Notes: generated by a model not told the origin, from the letters alone. A stretch of 64,000 nt of DNA from Stenotrophomonas sp. UBA2629 (GCA_002359895.1 DEOB01000010.1:349746-413745), one strand, 5' to 3'. Shown: positions 16,852 through 26,054, numbered from the stretch's first letter. Program-made: numbers and translations.

Positions 16852-17736
16852 CTAGTTGGACGCTCGAATCTGCTCGGCATATTCGGCCAGAGTGCCAAGG
16901 CCAATGCGCTTGCGGCGCTCATCCACGTGCGCCTCGTCTTCAATGGGCGCGGGCACCCATTGATTGTCCTTCTTGATGAACTGAGTGCCGTACAGCTGTT
17001 TCTCGTCGCGGCCAGTGCGTACCCGGTCAACCAGATAAGCGAGGTGCGATGGGCTGGCGTCTTTTTCCAGCACCGCCTTTTCCAGCAGTTGAAGCACCTG
17101 GGCTTGGAATTCCGGATCAAGATCGGCATGTTGTGCCAACAGCCATGCGGCTTGCGCGCCGTCCTTATAGACAAGCTTGTAGCCGGGCCAGCCACGTTCC
17201 TTGATCAAGGTTTTGAGCCAGGTGGTGTTGTCGTGATCGATGGTTTCCATTTCGCTCAGAAGCGCTTGGTTGCTGCTGTCGGCATTCAAGCGCCCCCGTA
17301 CTTCCTGGTCGCGGTTCAGTCGGACAAAGAGCTCGTGGCGTAACGCGCGGTCGGTACCGGCAAGGTGACGGTCTTCTTCCTGTCTAGCGAGGTCAAGCGT
17401 CTGCTTCCAGCGCGGGTCACTGTGCAGGTTGGCGAAGTCCGGGTCTTGTTCGACATCTGGCACGCGCGTGTAGAAATGGGTTATCGACTCGCGCAGCTGA
17501 TCAAAGGCAGCGTCTTTGTTGTCGGCCAATGCCAAGCAACAGGCAGCGTTGTAGCCATCGCTTCTTACAGCATCAGGCAGGGCGGACAGTTGCGCGTAAA
17601 GCAGGGCACAGCTTTTGTAATCCTTGGCGTCGTATGCCGCCCTAGCCTCCGCGCGGGAGGTTGCGGCGAGCGCCGCGTTGGGCAGAAGAATCGCTGTGAT
17701 GACGGCAACTACAAGAGAAACAATAGTACGGGTCAT
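16852..17736 (-). CDS. Secreted DUF6624-like protein with TPR-like N-terminus
   Basis: A 294-residue protein of unknown role with a clear signal peptide (to LPNAALA). An N-terminal alpha-helical, TPR-like part (SRAEARAAYDAKDYKSCALL... NAACCLALADNKDAAF) is followed by a DUF6624-like half with HDNTTWLKTLIKERGWPG and LLAQHADLDPEFQ. It lies downstream of slt on the same strand. Its start codon and AAGGAG ribosome site are embedded in a perfect 12-bp hairpin (17734-17769), which may control its translation. Confidence 0.75.
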   Translation of the reverse strand: MTRTIVSLVVAVITAILLPNAALAATSRAEARAAYDAKDYKSCALLYAQLSALPDAVRSDGYNAACCLALADNKDAAFDQLRESITHFYTRVPDVEQDPDFANLHSDPRWKQTLDLARQEEDRHLAGTDRALRHELFVRLNRDQEVRGRLNADSSNQALLSEMETIDHDNTTWLKTLIKERGWPGYKLVYKDGAQAAWLLAQHADLDPEFQAQVLQLLEKAVLEKDASPSHLAYLVDRVRTGRDEKQLYGTQFIKKDNQWVPAPIEDEAHVDERRKRIGLGTLAEYAEQIRASN

Positions 17737-17769
17737 GCTGACGGCTCCTTGTCGGTTGCCGTCAGCATG
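17734..17769 (-). promoter_or_regulatory. Hairpin enclosing the ribosome site and start codon
   Basis: On the minus strand CATGCTGACGGC pairs perfectly with GCCGTCAGCATG across a 12-base loop. The final ATG is the start codon of the gene at 17736, and AAGGAG lies in loop and stem edge. It could be the slt terminator, a translational switch, or both; no T-run follows. Confidence 0.6.
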
Positions 17770-17775
17770 CCGTGC

Positions 17776-19716
17776 TTAGTTGGGGCAGGCAATTGGCTTG
17801 CGTGCCCCCTCAATCCTGCCCACCATGCGGTCGCTCAGGGTCAGGGCGTTGCCGTTGAGGCGCCAGTCGTAAATCACGCTGAAGGCCAATACGCGGGCGA
17901 CGTACTCGCGGGTTTCTTTGTAGCTGATGGTTTCTATCCAGAAATCCGGATCGAAGTTTGGACGTTGTGATTGCCAGCGTGCCGTCGGCGTGGGGCCGGC
18001 GTTGTAGGCGGCGATGGTGACGTAGGGCTGGCCGTTGTACTTGTCCATCAGCTGGCGCAGGTAGGCAGTGCCGATGGCGATGTTGGTGTCCGAGTCGTAC
18101 AGGCTGGCGGCGCCGCCGTAGCCGCTCAGGCCGATGCGCTTGGCCACGCTGGCGCCGGTGGCCGGCAGTACCTGCATCAGGCCCATGGCGTTGGCGGGCG
18201 AGCGCGCCTTGGGGTTGAAGATGCTCTCGGCGCGGATTTCCGCCGCGATCCATGCCGGGTCCAAGGCGTTGCGGCTGGCTTCGCGGCGGATGCTGTCGTC
18301 GTGGTGCAGCGGGAATCGCAGCGTGTACAGGCGTTGTTCCTGCGGGCCCTTCAATGTGAACACGGCGCGGTCGAACCAACCATCGTTGCTGGCTACTTCC
18401 ACCGCCAGCCGGCGTTGGGTGTCGTCAAACCGGCTGAGTGCATCGGCCCACTCGCGGGCGGCCCAGCTCGGGCGCTCGATCTTGTTCAACTCCAAGGCGC
18501 GTACCAAGGCGGGGTCGCGGGCGACGTTAGCCTTGGCTTGGGCGCTGTCGTTCGGCGTCCACGGGCATAGCGCGTAGGGTTGCTTGAGTTTGTCGGCAGC
18601 CAGGAAGCCATGGAAGGTAGGTTCGCTGGCCGCTGCGCGATACAGCGCAGTGGCGTCGGCGGACTTGCCGGTCTTCTCCAGCAGGCGCGCTTCAAACCAG
18701 CGCCAGCGCGAATCATTGCGCTGGGTTGCCGACATTTTCTGGATGGCGGTCAGCGCGGCCGGCCAGTCACCGCGAGCCATGGCTTCGCGCGTGCGCCACT
18801 CGTGCAGGCGCGCGTCATAGGCCGATTCCGGCACCGCTGCCAGGCGGCGCGCGGAGTCGGGCAGGTAAGACGCGACCGTCCACAGCGCGATTTCATAACG
18901 CACCTGGCCCTGCTGCTCGGCGTTGAGGGCCAGTGCCTGCGCGTACTGCGGCAACTGTTGCTCGGCGGCGTCCGGGTTGGCCTTGGCCAGCTTCTGCAGG
19001 CCATCGGTGGCGATGCGGCGGCTGCGTTCGTTCTTGGGCCAGTTCAGGGCGCGTGCGTCGGGCTTGTCGACAAAGGCGGCGTAGTCGTTGGCTTGTGCCA
19101 ATTCGGCAGCGGGCAGGCCGCGTGCGGCGGCCCGCATCACGGCCGGCTGCTGTGCGTCGGCAGCCGCGTCGATGCGCTCCCAGCGCAATGCCGGTGTCAG
19201 CCCGCCGCGACTGGCGAGCACCGCAAACACGGCATCGCACGCGTCCGGCAGCGATTTACCGCTACTGCGCCACAAGGCCTGCGCGTCGCTGGTCCATTGC
19301 GCATCCGCTTTGCCGGTGGCTTGGCGTGCGTTGAGTTGGGCACAGCGCATGCCGGCGTCGTTGCTGGGTTTCCAGTTGGCCAGCAGGGTCGGCCAATCCT
19401 GGCGGCGGGCCAAGGCAGGCAACCAGGCGGCGCGGAATGTTTCGGCGACGGCCTGACCTTGGTAGCGCTTGAGGAAATCCTGCGCCTGGGGGGTACTCAA
19501 CGTGTCGAGATCGCGGCGCAGCGTGCTGAATTCCAGCCAGCCGTACAGCGGGTGGTTGCGCAATGCAGCGGCGGCGCTCGCATTGGGCTGGCCGCGCTCG
19601 GCATCGGCGATGGCCGAGCGCATGGCTGCACGTTGCGCATCCAGGTTCTGGGCGGGAGCAGTGCTGCAGGCCAGCAAGGCAAGCGCAGCCAGTGGCATCA
19701 AAGAAAGTCGATTCAT
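17776..19716 (-). CDS. slt: Soluble lytic murein transglycosylase
   Basis: A 646-residue periplasmic Slt70-type enzyme cleaving glycan strands to 1,6-anhydro-MurNAc ends. The N-terminus (MPLAALALLACSTAPAQ) looks like a lipoprotein or signal peptide with an LLAC lipobox. A long alpha-helical superhelix (about residues 30-450) precedes the SLT catalytic domain, where AEIRAESIFNPKARS contains the catalytic Glu, followed by GLMQVLPATG and YNAGPT. Length is normal for the family. Confidence 0.94.
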   Translation of the reverse strand: MNRLSLMPLAALALLACSTAPAQNLDAQRAAMRSAIADAERGQPNASAAAALRNHPLYGWLEFSTLRRDLDTLSTPQAQDFLKRYQGQAVAETFRAAWLPALARRQDWPTLLANWKPSNDAGMRCAQLNARQATGKADAQWTSDAQALWRSSGKSLPDACDAVFAVLASRGGLTPALRWERIDAAADAQQPAVMRAAARGLPAAELAQANDYAAFVDKPDARALNWPKNERSRRIATDGLQKLAKANPDAAEQQLPQYAQALALNAEQQGQVRYEIALWTVASYLPDSARRLAAVPESAYDARLHEWRTREAMARGDWPAALTAIQKMSATQRNDSRWRWFEARLLEKTGKSADATALYRAAASEPTFHGFLAADKLKQPYALCPWTPNDSAQAKANVARDPALVRALELNKIERPSWAAREWADALSRFDDTQRRLAVEVASNDGWFDRAVFTLKGPQEQRLYTLRFPLHHDDSIRREASRNALDPAWIAAEIRAESIFNPKARSPANAMGLMQVLPATGASVAKRIGLSGYGGAASLYDSDTNIAIGTAYLRQLMDKYNGQPYVTIAAYNAGPTPTARWQSQRPNFDPDFWIETISYKETREYVARVLAFSVIYDWRLNGNALTLSDRMVGRIEGARKPIACPN

Positions 19717-19974
19717 GGCCGAAGCATAACGGCCGCTGCGTCAACGGCCGAGCAACAGTCCGGCTGCTGCATGAACAGGACGCGGATCGTTGCTGGAACA
19801 CCATGCAACGCTGAAGGTCGGGATGGGCGCAGCTTGGCGTCAATGTGGTCACTGGTGAGCAACGGCCATCACCTGCTGAGAGCTGAATGAAAGGCGTCGC
19901 GGCAGATGGCAGTGCGCATTGACGGGCGTAGCGTCGGCGACGAGGCAACCGGCCTCGACCTGGGGGAACTGGAT

Positions 19975-20385
19975 ATGGCATTCAGTACGGCAGGCAATTC
20001 CGGACGTCCGTTGGCCGACATCAATGTCACCCCGTTGGTGGATGTGATGTTGGTGCTGTTGATCATCTTCATCGTTACCGCGCCGATGGTGGCCATTCCC
20101 ATACCCGTGGATCTGCCGCAGCACACCAACAGGATCGTCGAACGTGTCGAGCCACCGCCGCCGATCGAGTTGCGGGTGGACGCAGGCAACCAGCTGTACT
20201 GGAATGGCCAGCCGTTGGCGCGTGTAGACATGCAGCAGCGGTTGCTGGAACAGGCGCAGGCAGATACCGGCAACCTGCCCGAACTGCGTATAGCAGCCTC
20301 ACCGGATGCGCAGTACGAAGTGATGGCTCAAGTGCTGGCCGCAGCGAACAACGCACAGATGGAACGCATCACCTTCGTGCAATAG
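19975..20385 (+). CDS. exbD: ExbD-family biopolymer transport protein (orphan)
   Basis: A 136-residue protein with ExbD layout: short cytoplasmic N-terminus, conserved PLADINVTPLVDVMLVLLII with the proton-path Asp, one transmembrane helix, and a periplasmic domain. The ATG at 19975 follows GGGGGAA; a longer frame from 19906 adds an unlikely leader. ExbD works with ExbB and TonB to energise outer-membrane receptors, but neither partner is adjacent, so it must pair with proteins encoded elsewhere. Confidence 0.88.
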   Translation: MAFSTAGNSGRPLADINVTPLVDVMLVLLIIFIVTAPMVAIPIPVDLPQHTNRIVERVEPPPPIELRVDAGNQLYWNGQPLARVDMQQRLLEQAQADTGNLPELRIAASPDAQYEVMAQVLAAANNAQMERITFVQ

Positions 20386-20601
20386 GTGCGGCGCGGCATG
20401 CCCGTGAATCGGCCACGATTTGCGGGCATGCGCTTCTATTGCAGGGAAAAACGCCCTTTGCGGGAGGGTGAAGTGCGGAGGTGCTCGCCGAGCTGTAGTT
20501 GCCAGAAAGCCGTCAGGCGTCAGCCCTTCATTTCGCATTCGCTTCATCCAGCACACACACAAGAATTCAACACTGCGGCGGGTCAACTGTGAGCCCGCCC
20601 T

Positions 20602-20928
20602 ATGCACAACATCCTGTTTGTACTCGCCTGGCCGTTGGCCATGGTGTGCCCGTTTCTGCCAAGGAAGTTTCTCCTTTTGGGAGCGGCCCTGTTTCTCGCG
20701 TGCCAACTTTGCCTGTGGCATTTCACCTTCTCGGCGATGCGCAGCCCGGGTTGGGACGATAGTGCTGGCGATATGCTCATCCCGGCAGTTGTTACTTTGC
20801 CGCTGGTTCTATTTGCCTGTTTGACAGCGGTGCGGGGAGTGTTTGCTCTTCTGCATCATGTTGTTGAGCGGTTGCATAGGCAGCTGGCCGGCAGCAGGCA
20901 AGGGCGGTCTGCAGACCGATGCCGATAA
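20602..20928 (+). CDS. Small hypothetical membrane protein
   Basis: A 108-residue open frame with three likely membrane helices (ILFVLAWPLAMVCPF, FLLLGAALFLACQLCLW, AVVTLPLVLFACLTAV) and a basic C-terminal tail. No family is recognised and the ribosome site is weak. It lies between exbD and rhtA on the same strand. Amino-acid composition supports a real membrane protein, but it could be chance. Confidence 0.45.
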   Translation: MHNILFVLAWPLAMVCPFLPRKFLLLGAALFLACQLCLWHFTFSAMRSPGWDDSAGDMLIPAVVTLPLVLFACLTAVRGVFALLHHVVERLHRQLAGSRQGRSADRCR

Positions 20929-21014
20929 CGGGGGCATGGCGGGGGGCGTGATGCTGCACGAACCGGACATCCATTGCACGAAGTGCGTGCATCGCCCGCA
21001 TTACAATACGCGCC

Positions 21015-21893
21015 ATGCAGACTTCCCGATTCGCGCCGCTTGTTCCGGTGCTGGCGGTGCTTGGCGCGGTGACATCGCTGGCCATTGGCACGTCCTACGC
21101 AAAACAATTGTTCCCGTTGATCGGCGCGCAAGGCACCAGCGCGTTGCGCGTGGGGTTTTCGGCGCTGTTTCTGTTGTTGCTGTGGCGGCCGTGGCGTTGG
21201 CACACCAGCCGCATGGATGCCGCGGCCATCCTGCGTTACGGGCTGACGCTGGGGGTGATGAACCTGCTGTTTTACATGGCCATCCGCACCATCCCGTTCG
21301 GCATTGCGGTGGCCATCGAGTTCACCGGCCCGCTGGCGGTGGCGATGTGGTCCTCGCGGCGGGTGGTCGATTTTGTCTGGGTGGGTTGCACGGTCGTCGG
21401 GCTGCTGCTGTTGCTGCCGCTGGGTGGCGCGCAGGCATTGGATCCGGTGGGCGTGTTGTACGCGTTGGGGGCTGCCGCGTGCTGGGGCATGTACATCGTG
21501 TTCGGCAAGCGCGCCAGCCACCTGCATGCCGGTCATACGGTGTCGCTGGGTTTGGCCGCCGCCGCGCTGGTGGTGGTGCCGATTGGTGTGGCACACGCGG
21601 GCAGCCTCTTGTTGGACCCCAAAATCCTGCTGGCCGGCGCCTTGGTGGCGGTGGTGTCCAGCGCCATTCCGATGTCGTTGGAGATGATGGCGCTCAAGCG
21701 CTTGCCGAAGGAGACCTTCGGCATCCTCATCAGCATGGAGCCGGCGGTGGCTGCGCTGTGGGCGATGCTGCTGTTGCACGAACAGCTCACCCACCTGCAG
21801 TGGCTGGCCATCGGTTTCACGGTGTTGGCATCGGTGGGCAGCACGCTGACAGCACGGCGCTCGCGCCCGGTGGTGCTGCCGGTAGACGGCTGA
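21015..21893 (+). CDS. rhtA: EamA-family exporter, RhtA-like
   Basis: A 292-residue drug/metabolite transporter with ten hydrophobic segments in two EamA repeats. The N-terminal SLAIGTSYAKQLFPLIGAQG and MEMMALKRLPKETFGIL-like region with an IPFGIAVAIEFTGPL segment match the threonine/homoserine exporter RhtA. It would export threonine, homoserine or similar amino acids across the inner membrane. Confidence 0.87.
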   Translation: MQTSRFAPLVPVLAVLGAVTSLAIGTSYAKQLFPLIGAQGTSALRVGFSALFLLLLWRPWRWHTSRMDAAAILRYGLTLGVMNLLFYMAIRTIPFGIAVAIEFTGPLAVAMWSSRRVVDFVWVGCTVVGLLLLLPLGGAQALDPVGVLYALGAAACWGMYIVFGKRASHLHAGHTVSLGLAAAALVVVPIGVAHAGSLLLDPKILLAGALVAVVSSAIPMSLEMMALKRLPKETFGILISMEPAVAALWAMLLLHEQLTHLQWLAIGFTVLASVGSTLTARRSRPVVLPVDG

Positions 21894-21902
21894 GGCGCGG
21901 CC

Positions 21903-22694
21903 TCAGCGCAGGCTGTTGCCGGGGACTTCGACTTCCATTTTCACCGCCAGGTGGTCCGAATGCGCGGCGGGCACGGCCTGCGTATCGACCACGTTGAGGG
22001 TGTCGCTGGTGAGGATGTGGTCAATGGCACGGTCCGGTCCCCAACTGGGGAACGTGTGTACCAGGCAGCCCGGTGGCTGCAGCCGGGTCTTGCGGTAAAG
22101 CACCTGCATCTCCGGGCGGTCGGCGGTGCAGTTGAAATCACCCATCAACACGGCGTTGGGGTAGTCGCTGAGCAGGTCGGAGATGAAATCCAACTGCGAC
22201 AGGCGTGAGCTGGCACCCAGCGACAGGTGGGCCACCGCTACGGTCAGGCCCTCGTCACCATCGCCATACCGGGCCAGCAATACGCCGCGACCACCCAGGC
22301 GGCCGGGCAGGGCGTGGTCCTGCACTTCCACCGGCTCCAGCCGGCTGAGCAGGCCATTGGCGCTGGAGGCCACGCCGCCCATGCGGCGGTTGGGCTGGTG
22401 GCTCCAATAGTTGAAGCCGGCCCGCTGCGCCAGGTAATGGGTCTGATTGGTGAAGCCCGAACGCAGGCTGCCGGGGTCGGCCTCCTGCAGGCCCACGATG
22501 TCATGGCCGCTGGCGAGCTGGGCAATGGCGTCCAGGCTGGAGCGTTTTTGGCCCGCAGGCAGGGCATGCGACCAGCTGCGGGTCACATAGTCACTGTAGC
22601 GGCGGGTACTGGAGCCGGCCTGGATGTTGGCCGACAGCAACCGCAATGTCTGTGTGGGGGATTTCACGGCGTACAGATCAGGGGGCCCCGACAT
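21903..22694 (-). CDS. Endonuclease/exonuclease/phosphatase family protein
   Basis: A 263-residue member of the EEP superfamily. It shows LRLLSANIQAG (first motif), DIVGLQEADPGS with the metal-binding Glu, LMGDFNCTADRPE, and the final AHSDHLAVKMEV with the catalytic His. Substrate (nucleic acid, phospholipid or sugar phosphate) cannot be told. It follows the DsbA genes on the same strand; its ATG lies inside the hairpin at 22681-22704, so a GTG start a few codons later (VKSPTQ) is possible. Confidence 0.85.
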   Translation of the reverse strand: MSGPPDLYAVKSPTQTLRLLSANIQAGSSTRRYSDYVTRSWSHALPAGQKRSSLDAIAQLASGHDIVGLQEADPGSLRSGFTNQTHYLAQRAGFNYWSHQPNRRMGGVASSANGLLSRLEPVEVQDHALPGRLGGRGVLLARYGDGDEGLTVAVAHLSLGASSRLSQLDFISDLLSDYPNAVLMGDFNCTADRPEMQVLYRKTRLQPPGCLVHTFPSWGPDRAIDHILTSDTLNVVDTQAVPAAHSDHLAVKMEVEVPGNSLR

Positions 22695-22704
22695 CGAGGC
22701 CCCC
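22681..22704 (-). terminator. Hairpin between DsbA gene and EEP gene
   Basis: GGGGGCC and GGCCCCC arms separated by ten bases just after the dsbA stop. T-run is absent, so an attenuator role is equally possible. Confidence 0.5.
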
Positions 22705-22714
22705 CAGAGATACC

Positions 22715-23536
22715 TTACTTGGCGTTGGCAGCGCGTTCGCGCGCAATCAGGTGGTCGGCGATGCGGAGCATGTCGTCATAGCCCTTGCCCTTCACCAGGT
22801 ACTTGCCGTTGACGATGATCGACGGGGTGCCGGCGATCTTGCTGCGCTGGGCAAACTGCTTGGCGCGGTTGACCTTGGCAGCAATGGAGAAGCCGCTCAT
22901 CGTGTCCAGGAAGGTCTTGGCATCCACGCCGTGCTGGCCGTAGAACTTGGCGATGTCTTCCGGCGAATCCACACCCATTTCACCCTTCAGGGTCTTCTGG
23001 ACGTGAATGGCGGCGTACAGCGGGTCGTGGGTCTTTTCCTGCACGCCGAGGGCTTCGGCGGCGTAGAACGCGCGTGCGTAGTTGTCCCAGATGCCGCCAA
23101 AGCCGGCGGGCACGTAGACAAAGTTCACGTCAGCCGGCAGGCCCGCTTTCCACGAGCCGACCAGCGGCTGGAAGCGGGCGCAGGCCGGGCAGACGTAACC
23201 GAAGATCTCAACGACTTCGATCTTGCCGGTAGCCGGCTGGAACGGCTGGCCGCCTTCGATGACGACGTAGTCAGTACCGGCAACCGGCTCCGGGCCGACC
23301 GGACGGGCCGGGGCGGGGACCGGGGTGTTGGCAGCAGCATCGGTGCTGGCGGCTTCGGCAGTTGCCGGAGCGGCGGCTGCGTCAGTGGCGGCCGGTGCCG
23401 GTGCGGCTTCGGGGGCAGTCTGTGCAGCCGCCGGGGTGGTCGCCGGGGCGGCGGTTTCGGCGGTGCCGTCCTGGGCCTTGCAGGCCACCATCAGGGGAAG
23501 CAGGGCCGTCAGGGCTAAGGCAAAGCGGATATTCAT
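22715..23536 (-). CDS. dsbA: DsbA-like thiol:disulfide interchange lipoprotein (long Ala/Pro linker)
   Basis: A 273-residue periplasmic oxidoreductase. The ATG at 23536 follows GGAGATCC; the signal ends in an LMVAC lipobox. A disordered Ala/Pro/Thr-rich linker of about 70 residues tethers the thioredoxin fold, whose active site is GYVCPACARF (CPAC) and whose cis-Pro loop is AGTPSIIVNGKY. It oxidises cysteine pairs in exported proteins. It is a diverged tandem paralogue of the gene at 23665-24309. Confidence 0.92.
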   Translation of the reverse strand: MNIRFALALTALLPLMVACKAQDGTAETAAPATTPAAAQTAPEAAPAPAATDAAAAPATAEAASTDAAANTPVPAPARPVGPEPVAGTDYVVIEGGQPFQPATGKIEVVEIFGYVCPACARFQPLVGSWKAGLPADVNFVYVPAGFGGIWDNYARAFYAAEALGVQEKTHDPLYAAIHVQKTLKGEMGVDSPEDIAKFYGQHGVDAKTFLDTMSGFSIAAKVNRAKQFAQRSKIAGTPSIIVNGKYLVKGKGYDDMLRIADHLIARERAANAK

Positions 23537-23664
23537 CAGGTTGGATCTCCAGCGAGGTTTCATTGATGCATCAGGCCGCTGCACCGCGGCGGGCGCGCGC
23601 ATGATGCCATTATTGATGGCGGTGGCTGAACGGGTGGCGCGCTGTACGCGCCACCTTGCAGAGC

Positions 23665-24309
23665 TCAGCGGGCCTTGGCTGCCGCGCGTTCGCGGGCAAT
23701 CAACGCATCGGCAACACGCAGCGTATCGTCGAAGCTGCGGGCGCGGACCAGATATTTGCCGTTGACGATCACCGCCGGGGTGCCTGGCACCTGGGTGCGC
23801 ATGGCGAACTCGCGGGCTTTCTTGATCTTCTCGTCCACCTGTGCGCTGCGCAGGGCGTCGGTGAAGCGCTGCGGTTCCACGCCGTAGTTGGCATAGAAGG
23901 TGGCCAGTTCCTGCGGCGACACGCTCTGCATCGGCAGGCTGCGCTGCTCATGCAGGGCCTTGAACACATCGGCATGGCTGCGCTTGAGCACGCCCACCTG
24001 CTCGGCGGCATAGAAGGCGCGGGCATAGGCGTCCCAATAGCCGCCAAACGCGGCCGGCACCGGGGTGAAGCGGACATCGGCCGGCAGCTTGGCTGCCCAC
24101 GCTTCCACCTGCGGCTCGAAGTGCGCGCAATGCGGGCAGGTGTAGCCGAACACTTCCACCACCTCGATCTTGCCGGCCAGCGGCTCAAACGGGCCGGGCG
24201 CGGCGATCAGCTCGTAGTCCTCGCCCTGCACCGGAGCGGTGGGCGAGGCGCAGGCGACCAGCGGCAGGACGGTGGACAGCAGCAGGAGCAGGCGGGGCAA
24301 CAACTTCAT
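23665..24309 (-). CDS. dsbA: DsbA-like thiol:disulfide interchange lipoprotein
   Basis: A 214-residue paralogue with lipobox LPLVAC near residue 20, active site GYTCPHCAHF (the classic DsbA CPHC) and cis-Pro loop PGTPAVIVNGKY. No long linker is present. It lies downstream of the cytochrome c4 gene with a terminator between. Having two anchored DsbA proteins with different redox motifs (CPHC, CPAC) suggests divided substrates. Confidence 0.94.
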   Translation of the reverse strand: MKLLPRLLLLLSTVLPLVACASPTAPVQGEDYELIAAPGPFEPLAGKIEVVEVFGYTCPHCAHFEPQVEAWAAKLPADVRFTPVPAAFGGYWDAYARAFYAAEQVGVLKRSHADVFKALHEQRSLPMQSVSPQELATFYANYGVEPQRFTDALRSAQVDEKIKKAREFAMRTQVPGTPAVIVNGKYLVRARSFDDTLRVADALIARERAAAKAR

Positions 24310-24328
24310 CGGGGGGAATCTCCGTTAG

Positions 24329-24366
24329 AAAAAAAACAGACGCCGACCTTGCGGCCGGCGTGTCTG
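24329..24366 (-). terminator. Rho-independent terminator after cytochrome c4
   Basis: A long stem (CAGACGCCGACC against GGCCGGCGTGTCTG with a 4-base loop) is followed on the minus strand by eight T residues, immediately before the next dsbA gene. Confidence 0.88.
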
Positions 24367-24405
24367 CGGACAGCGGCGGTGCCGGCCGCTGAGCGGCCAG
24401 CGGTG

Positions 24406-25191
24406 TCAGGGTTGTGCGGCGGCGGCAACCACCTTGGCATCGTTGGCACGATCATGCAGGCCCTGCACATAGCTGGCCAGTGCCTGGATTTCCTGCTCGG
24501 TCAGGGTTTTGCTGACCTGCTCCATGATCTTGAACTGGGCGGTGTCCGACTCCTGGGTCTGCCCGGCCTGATAACGCTGCAGGCGCTGCGCCACATAGCC
24601 GGCGTATTGGCCGCCGATGTGAGGATAGGCCGGGCCCGGATTACCGGCGCCGGCCGGGCCGTGGCAGGCCATGCAGGCCGGGATGTCGCGGCTGGCATCG
24701 CCACCGCGGTAGAGCTTCTGGCCCACTTTGTAGAATTTCATGCCGGCATACGGGCCATCGGCCACCACCGCGTCATCGGCAACGCCGGCTCCGGCTTTCT
24801 GGGTGGCGAAGTAAGCGCCGAGGTCGCGCATGTCCTGCGGGGTGAGGTCCTGCACAAACGGCATCATCGCGGCCACCGCACCTTCATTGCGCTGGCCGTT
24901 GGCGATGAGCGCCAACTCCTTGGCAATGTAACGCTCGCTCTGGCCGGCAATGCGCGGGTAGATCTCCACCGACGAATTGCCATCGGCGCCGTGACAGGCG
25001 GTGCAGGTAGCCGACTTGGCTTCACCAGCCTTGGCATCGCCGGGGCGGGTTTTACTGAAGTCCACTTCCAGCGGCGCGGTCTGCACCGGGGCATTGTCCG
25101 GCACCGGGGTGACCGAACTCTGGGCGAATGCGACGGCGGCGATGACGGGTACAACAAGAGCGGTAACGGCAAGAACACGAGCATGGCGCAT
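24406..25191 (-). CDS. Diheme cytochrome c4
   Basis: A 261-residue periplasmic electron carrier. A signal peptide (to VAFAQ) precedes two cytochrome c domains, with haem motifs CTACH (about residue 63) and CMACH (about 173) and axial Met candidates in MMPFVQ and the second half. The two-domain layout and length fit cytochrome c4, which donates electrons to terminal oxidases. It is divergent from engB across about 215 bases. Confidence 0.93.
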   Translation of the reverse strand: MRHARVLAVTALVVPVIAAVAFAQSSVTPVPDNAPVQTAPLEVDFSKTRPGDAKAGEAKSATCTACHGADGNSSVEIYPRIAGQSERYIAKELALIANGQRNEGAVAAMMPFVQDLTPQDMRDLGAYFATQKAGAGVADDAVVADGPYAGMKFYKVGQKLYRGGDASRDIPACMACHGPAGAGNPGPAYPHIGGQYAGYVAQRLQRYQAGQTQESDTAQFKIMEQVSKTLTEQEIQALASYVQGLHDRANDAKVVAAAAQP

Positions 25192-25407
25192 GCGGAAGCT
25201 CCGTGTGGACCGGGCCCAGCGGAGTTTCCGCAGGCATCGGCCGGATTATCAACGCCGTTTTGCGGCAGGGTCAACGAAGCAGTGCAGCAAAAACCGGCAG
25301 CGGCGGTGGCAATGCGGCCAACCCGTTGTTGTCGCAGGGGGCGGCCGTGGACCCGGCAGTGGCCGATACAGCCCACGCGCGGCGCCGCAACATGCGATCC
25401 TATGCGC

Positions 25408-26043
25408 ATGTCACAGCTTCTTGAAAATGCCCGTTACCTGCTTTCCGCCCACACCAGCCGGCAGTTGCCGCCTGATGACGGGGCCGAAGTCGCGTTTGCC
25501 GGCCGCTCCAACGCAGGCAAGTCCAGCGCACTCAATGCGCTGACCCGCCGCAATGCCCTGGCCCGCGTCTCCAAGACCCCCGGCCGTACCCAGCAGCTGG
25601 TTTTCTTCCAGGTCACGCCCGAGGCGAGTCTGGTGGATTTGCCCGGCTATGGGTATGCCAAGGTTCCGCTGGAACTGCAGGCGCACTGGCAGGCGTTCAT
25701 CGACCAGTATTTCCGTACCCGCCAGGCGCTGCGTGGCCTGGTGGTGGTGATGGACATCCGTCACCCGCTCAAGGACTACGACCGGCAGATGCTGGGCTAC
25801 GCCGTGCAGCGCGGGTTGCCAGCGCATGCGCTGCTGACCAAGGCCGACAAGCTTGGCCGTGGCCAGCAGATGCAGGCGTTGAAGCAGGTACGCAAGGAGC
25901 TGTCCTCCGCCTTCGGCGATACCGTTGGCGTGCAGCTGTTCTCCGGTGAATCCAAGCAGGGCGTGGACGAAGCGCGCCTGGTCATCGGTGGCTGGCTGGG
26001 TTTGAACCCGCCGCCCGTGGCTGAGATTCCCCACGGCGAATGA
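25408..26043 (+). CDS. engB: Ribosome-biogenesis GTPase EngB (YsxC/YihA)
   Basis: A 211-residue circularly compact GTPase required for large-subunit assembly. G1 is GRSNAGKSS, G3 DLPGYG, G4 TKAD. The start is ATG 25408, with an alternative in-frame ATG two codons upstream at 25402. Divergent from cytochrome c4. Confidence 0.96.
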   Translation: MSQLLENARYLLSAHTSRQLPPDDGAEVAFAGRSNAGKSSALNALTRRNALARVSKTPGRTQQLVFFQVTPEASLVDLPGYGYAKVPLELQAHWQAFIDQYFRTRQALRGLVVVMDIRHPLKDYDRQMLGYAVQRGLPAHALLTKADKLGRGQQMQALKQVRKELSSAFGDTVGVQLFSGESKQGVDEARLVIGGWLGLNPPPVAEIPHGE

Positions 26044-26054
26044 CGCCTGGCCGT

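Noticed and set aside
23656..25407. Long upstream extension of the engB frame across the dsbA and cytochrome genes
   Set aside because: It is antisense to three well-supported genes; EngB is complete from 25408.
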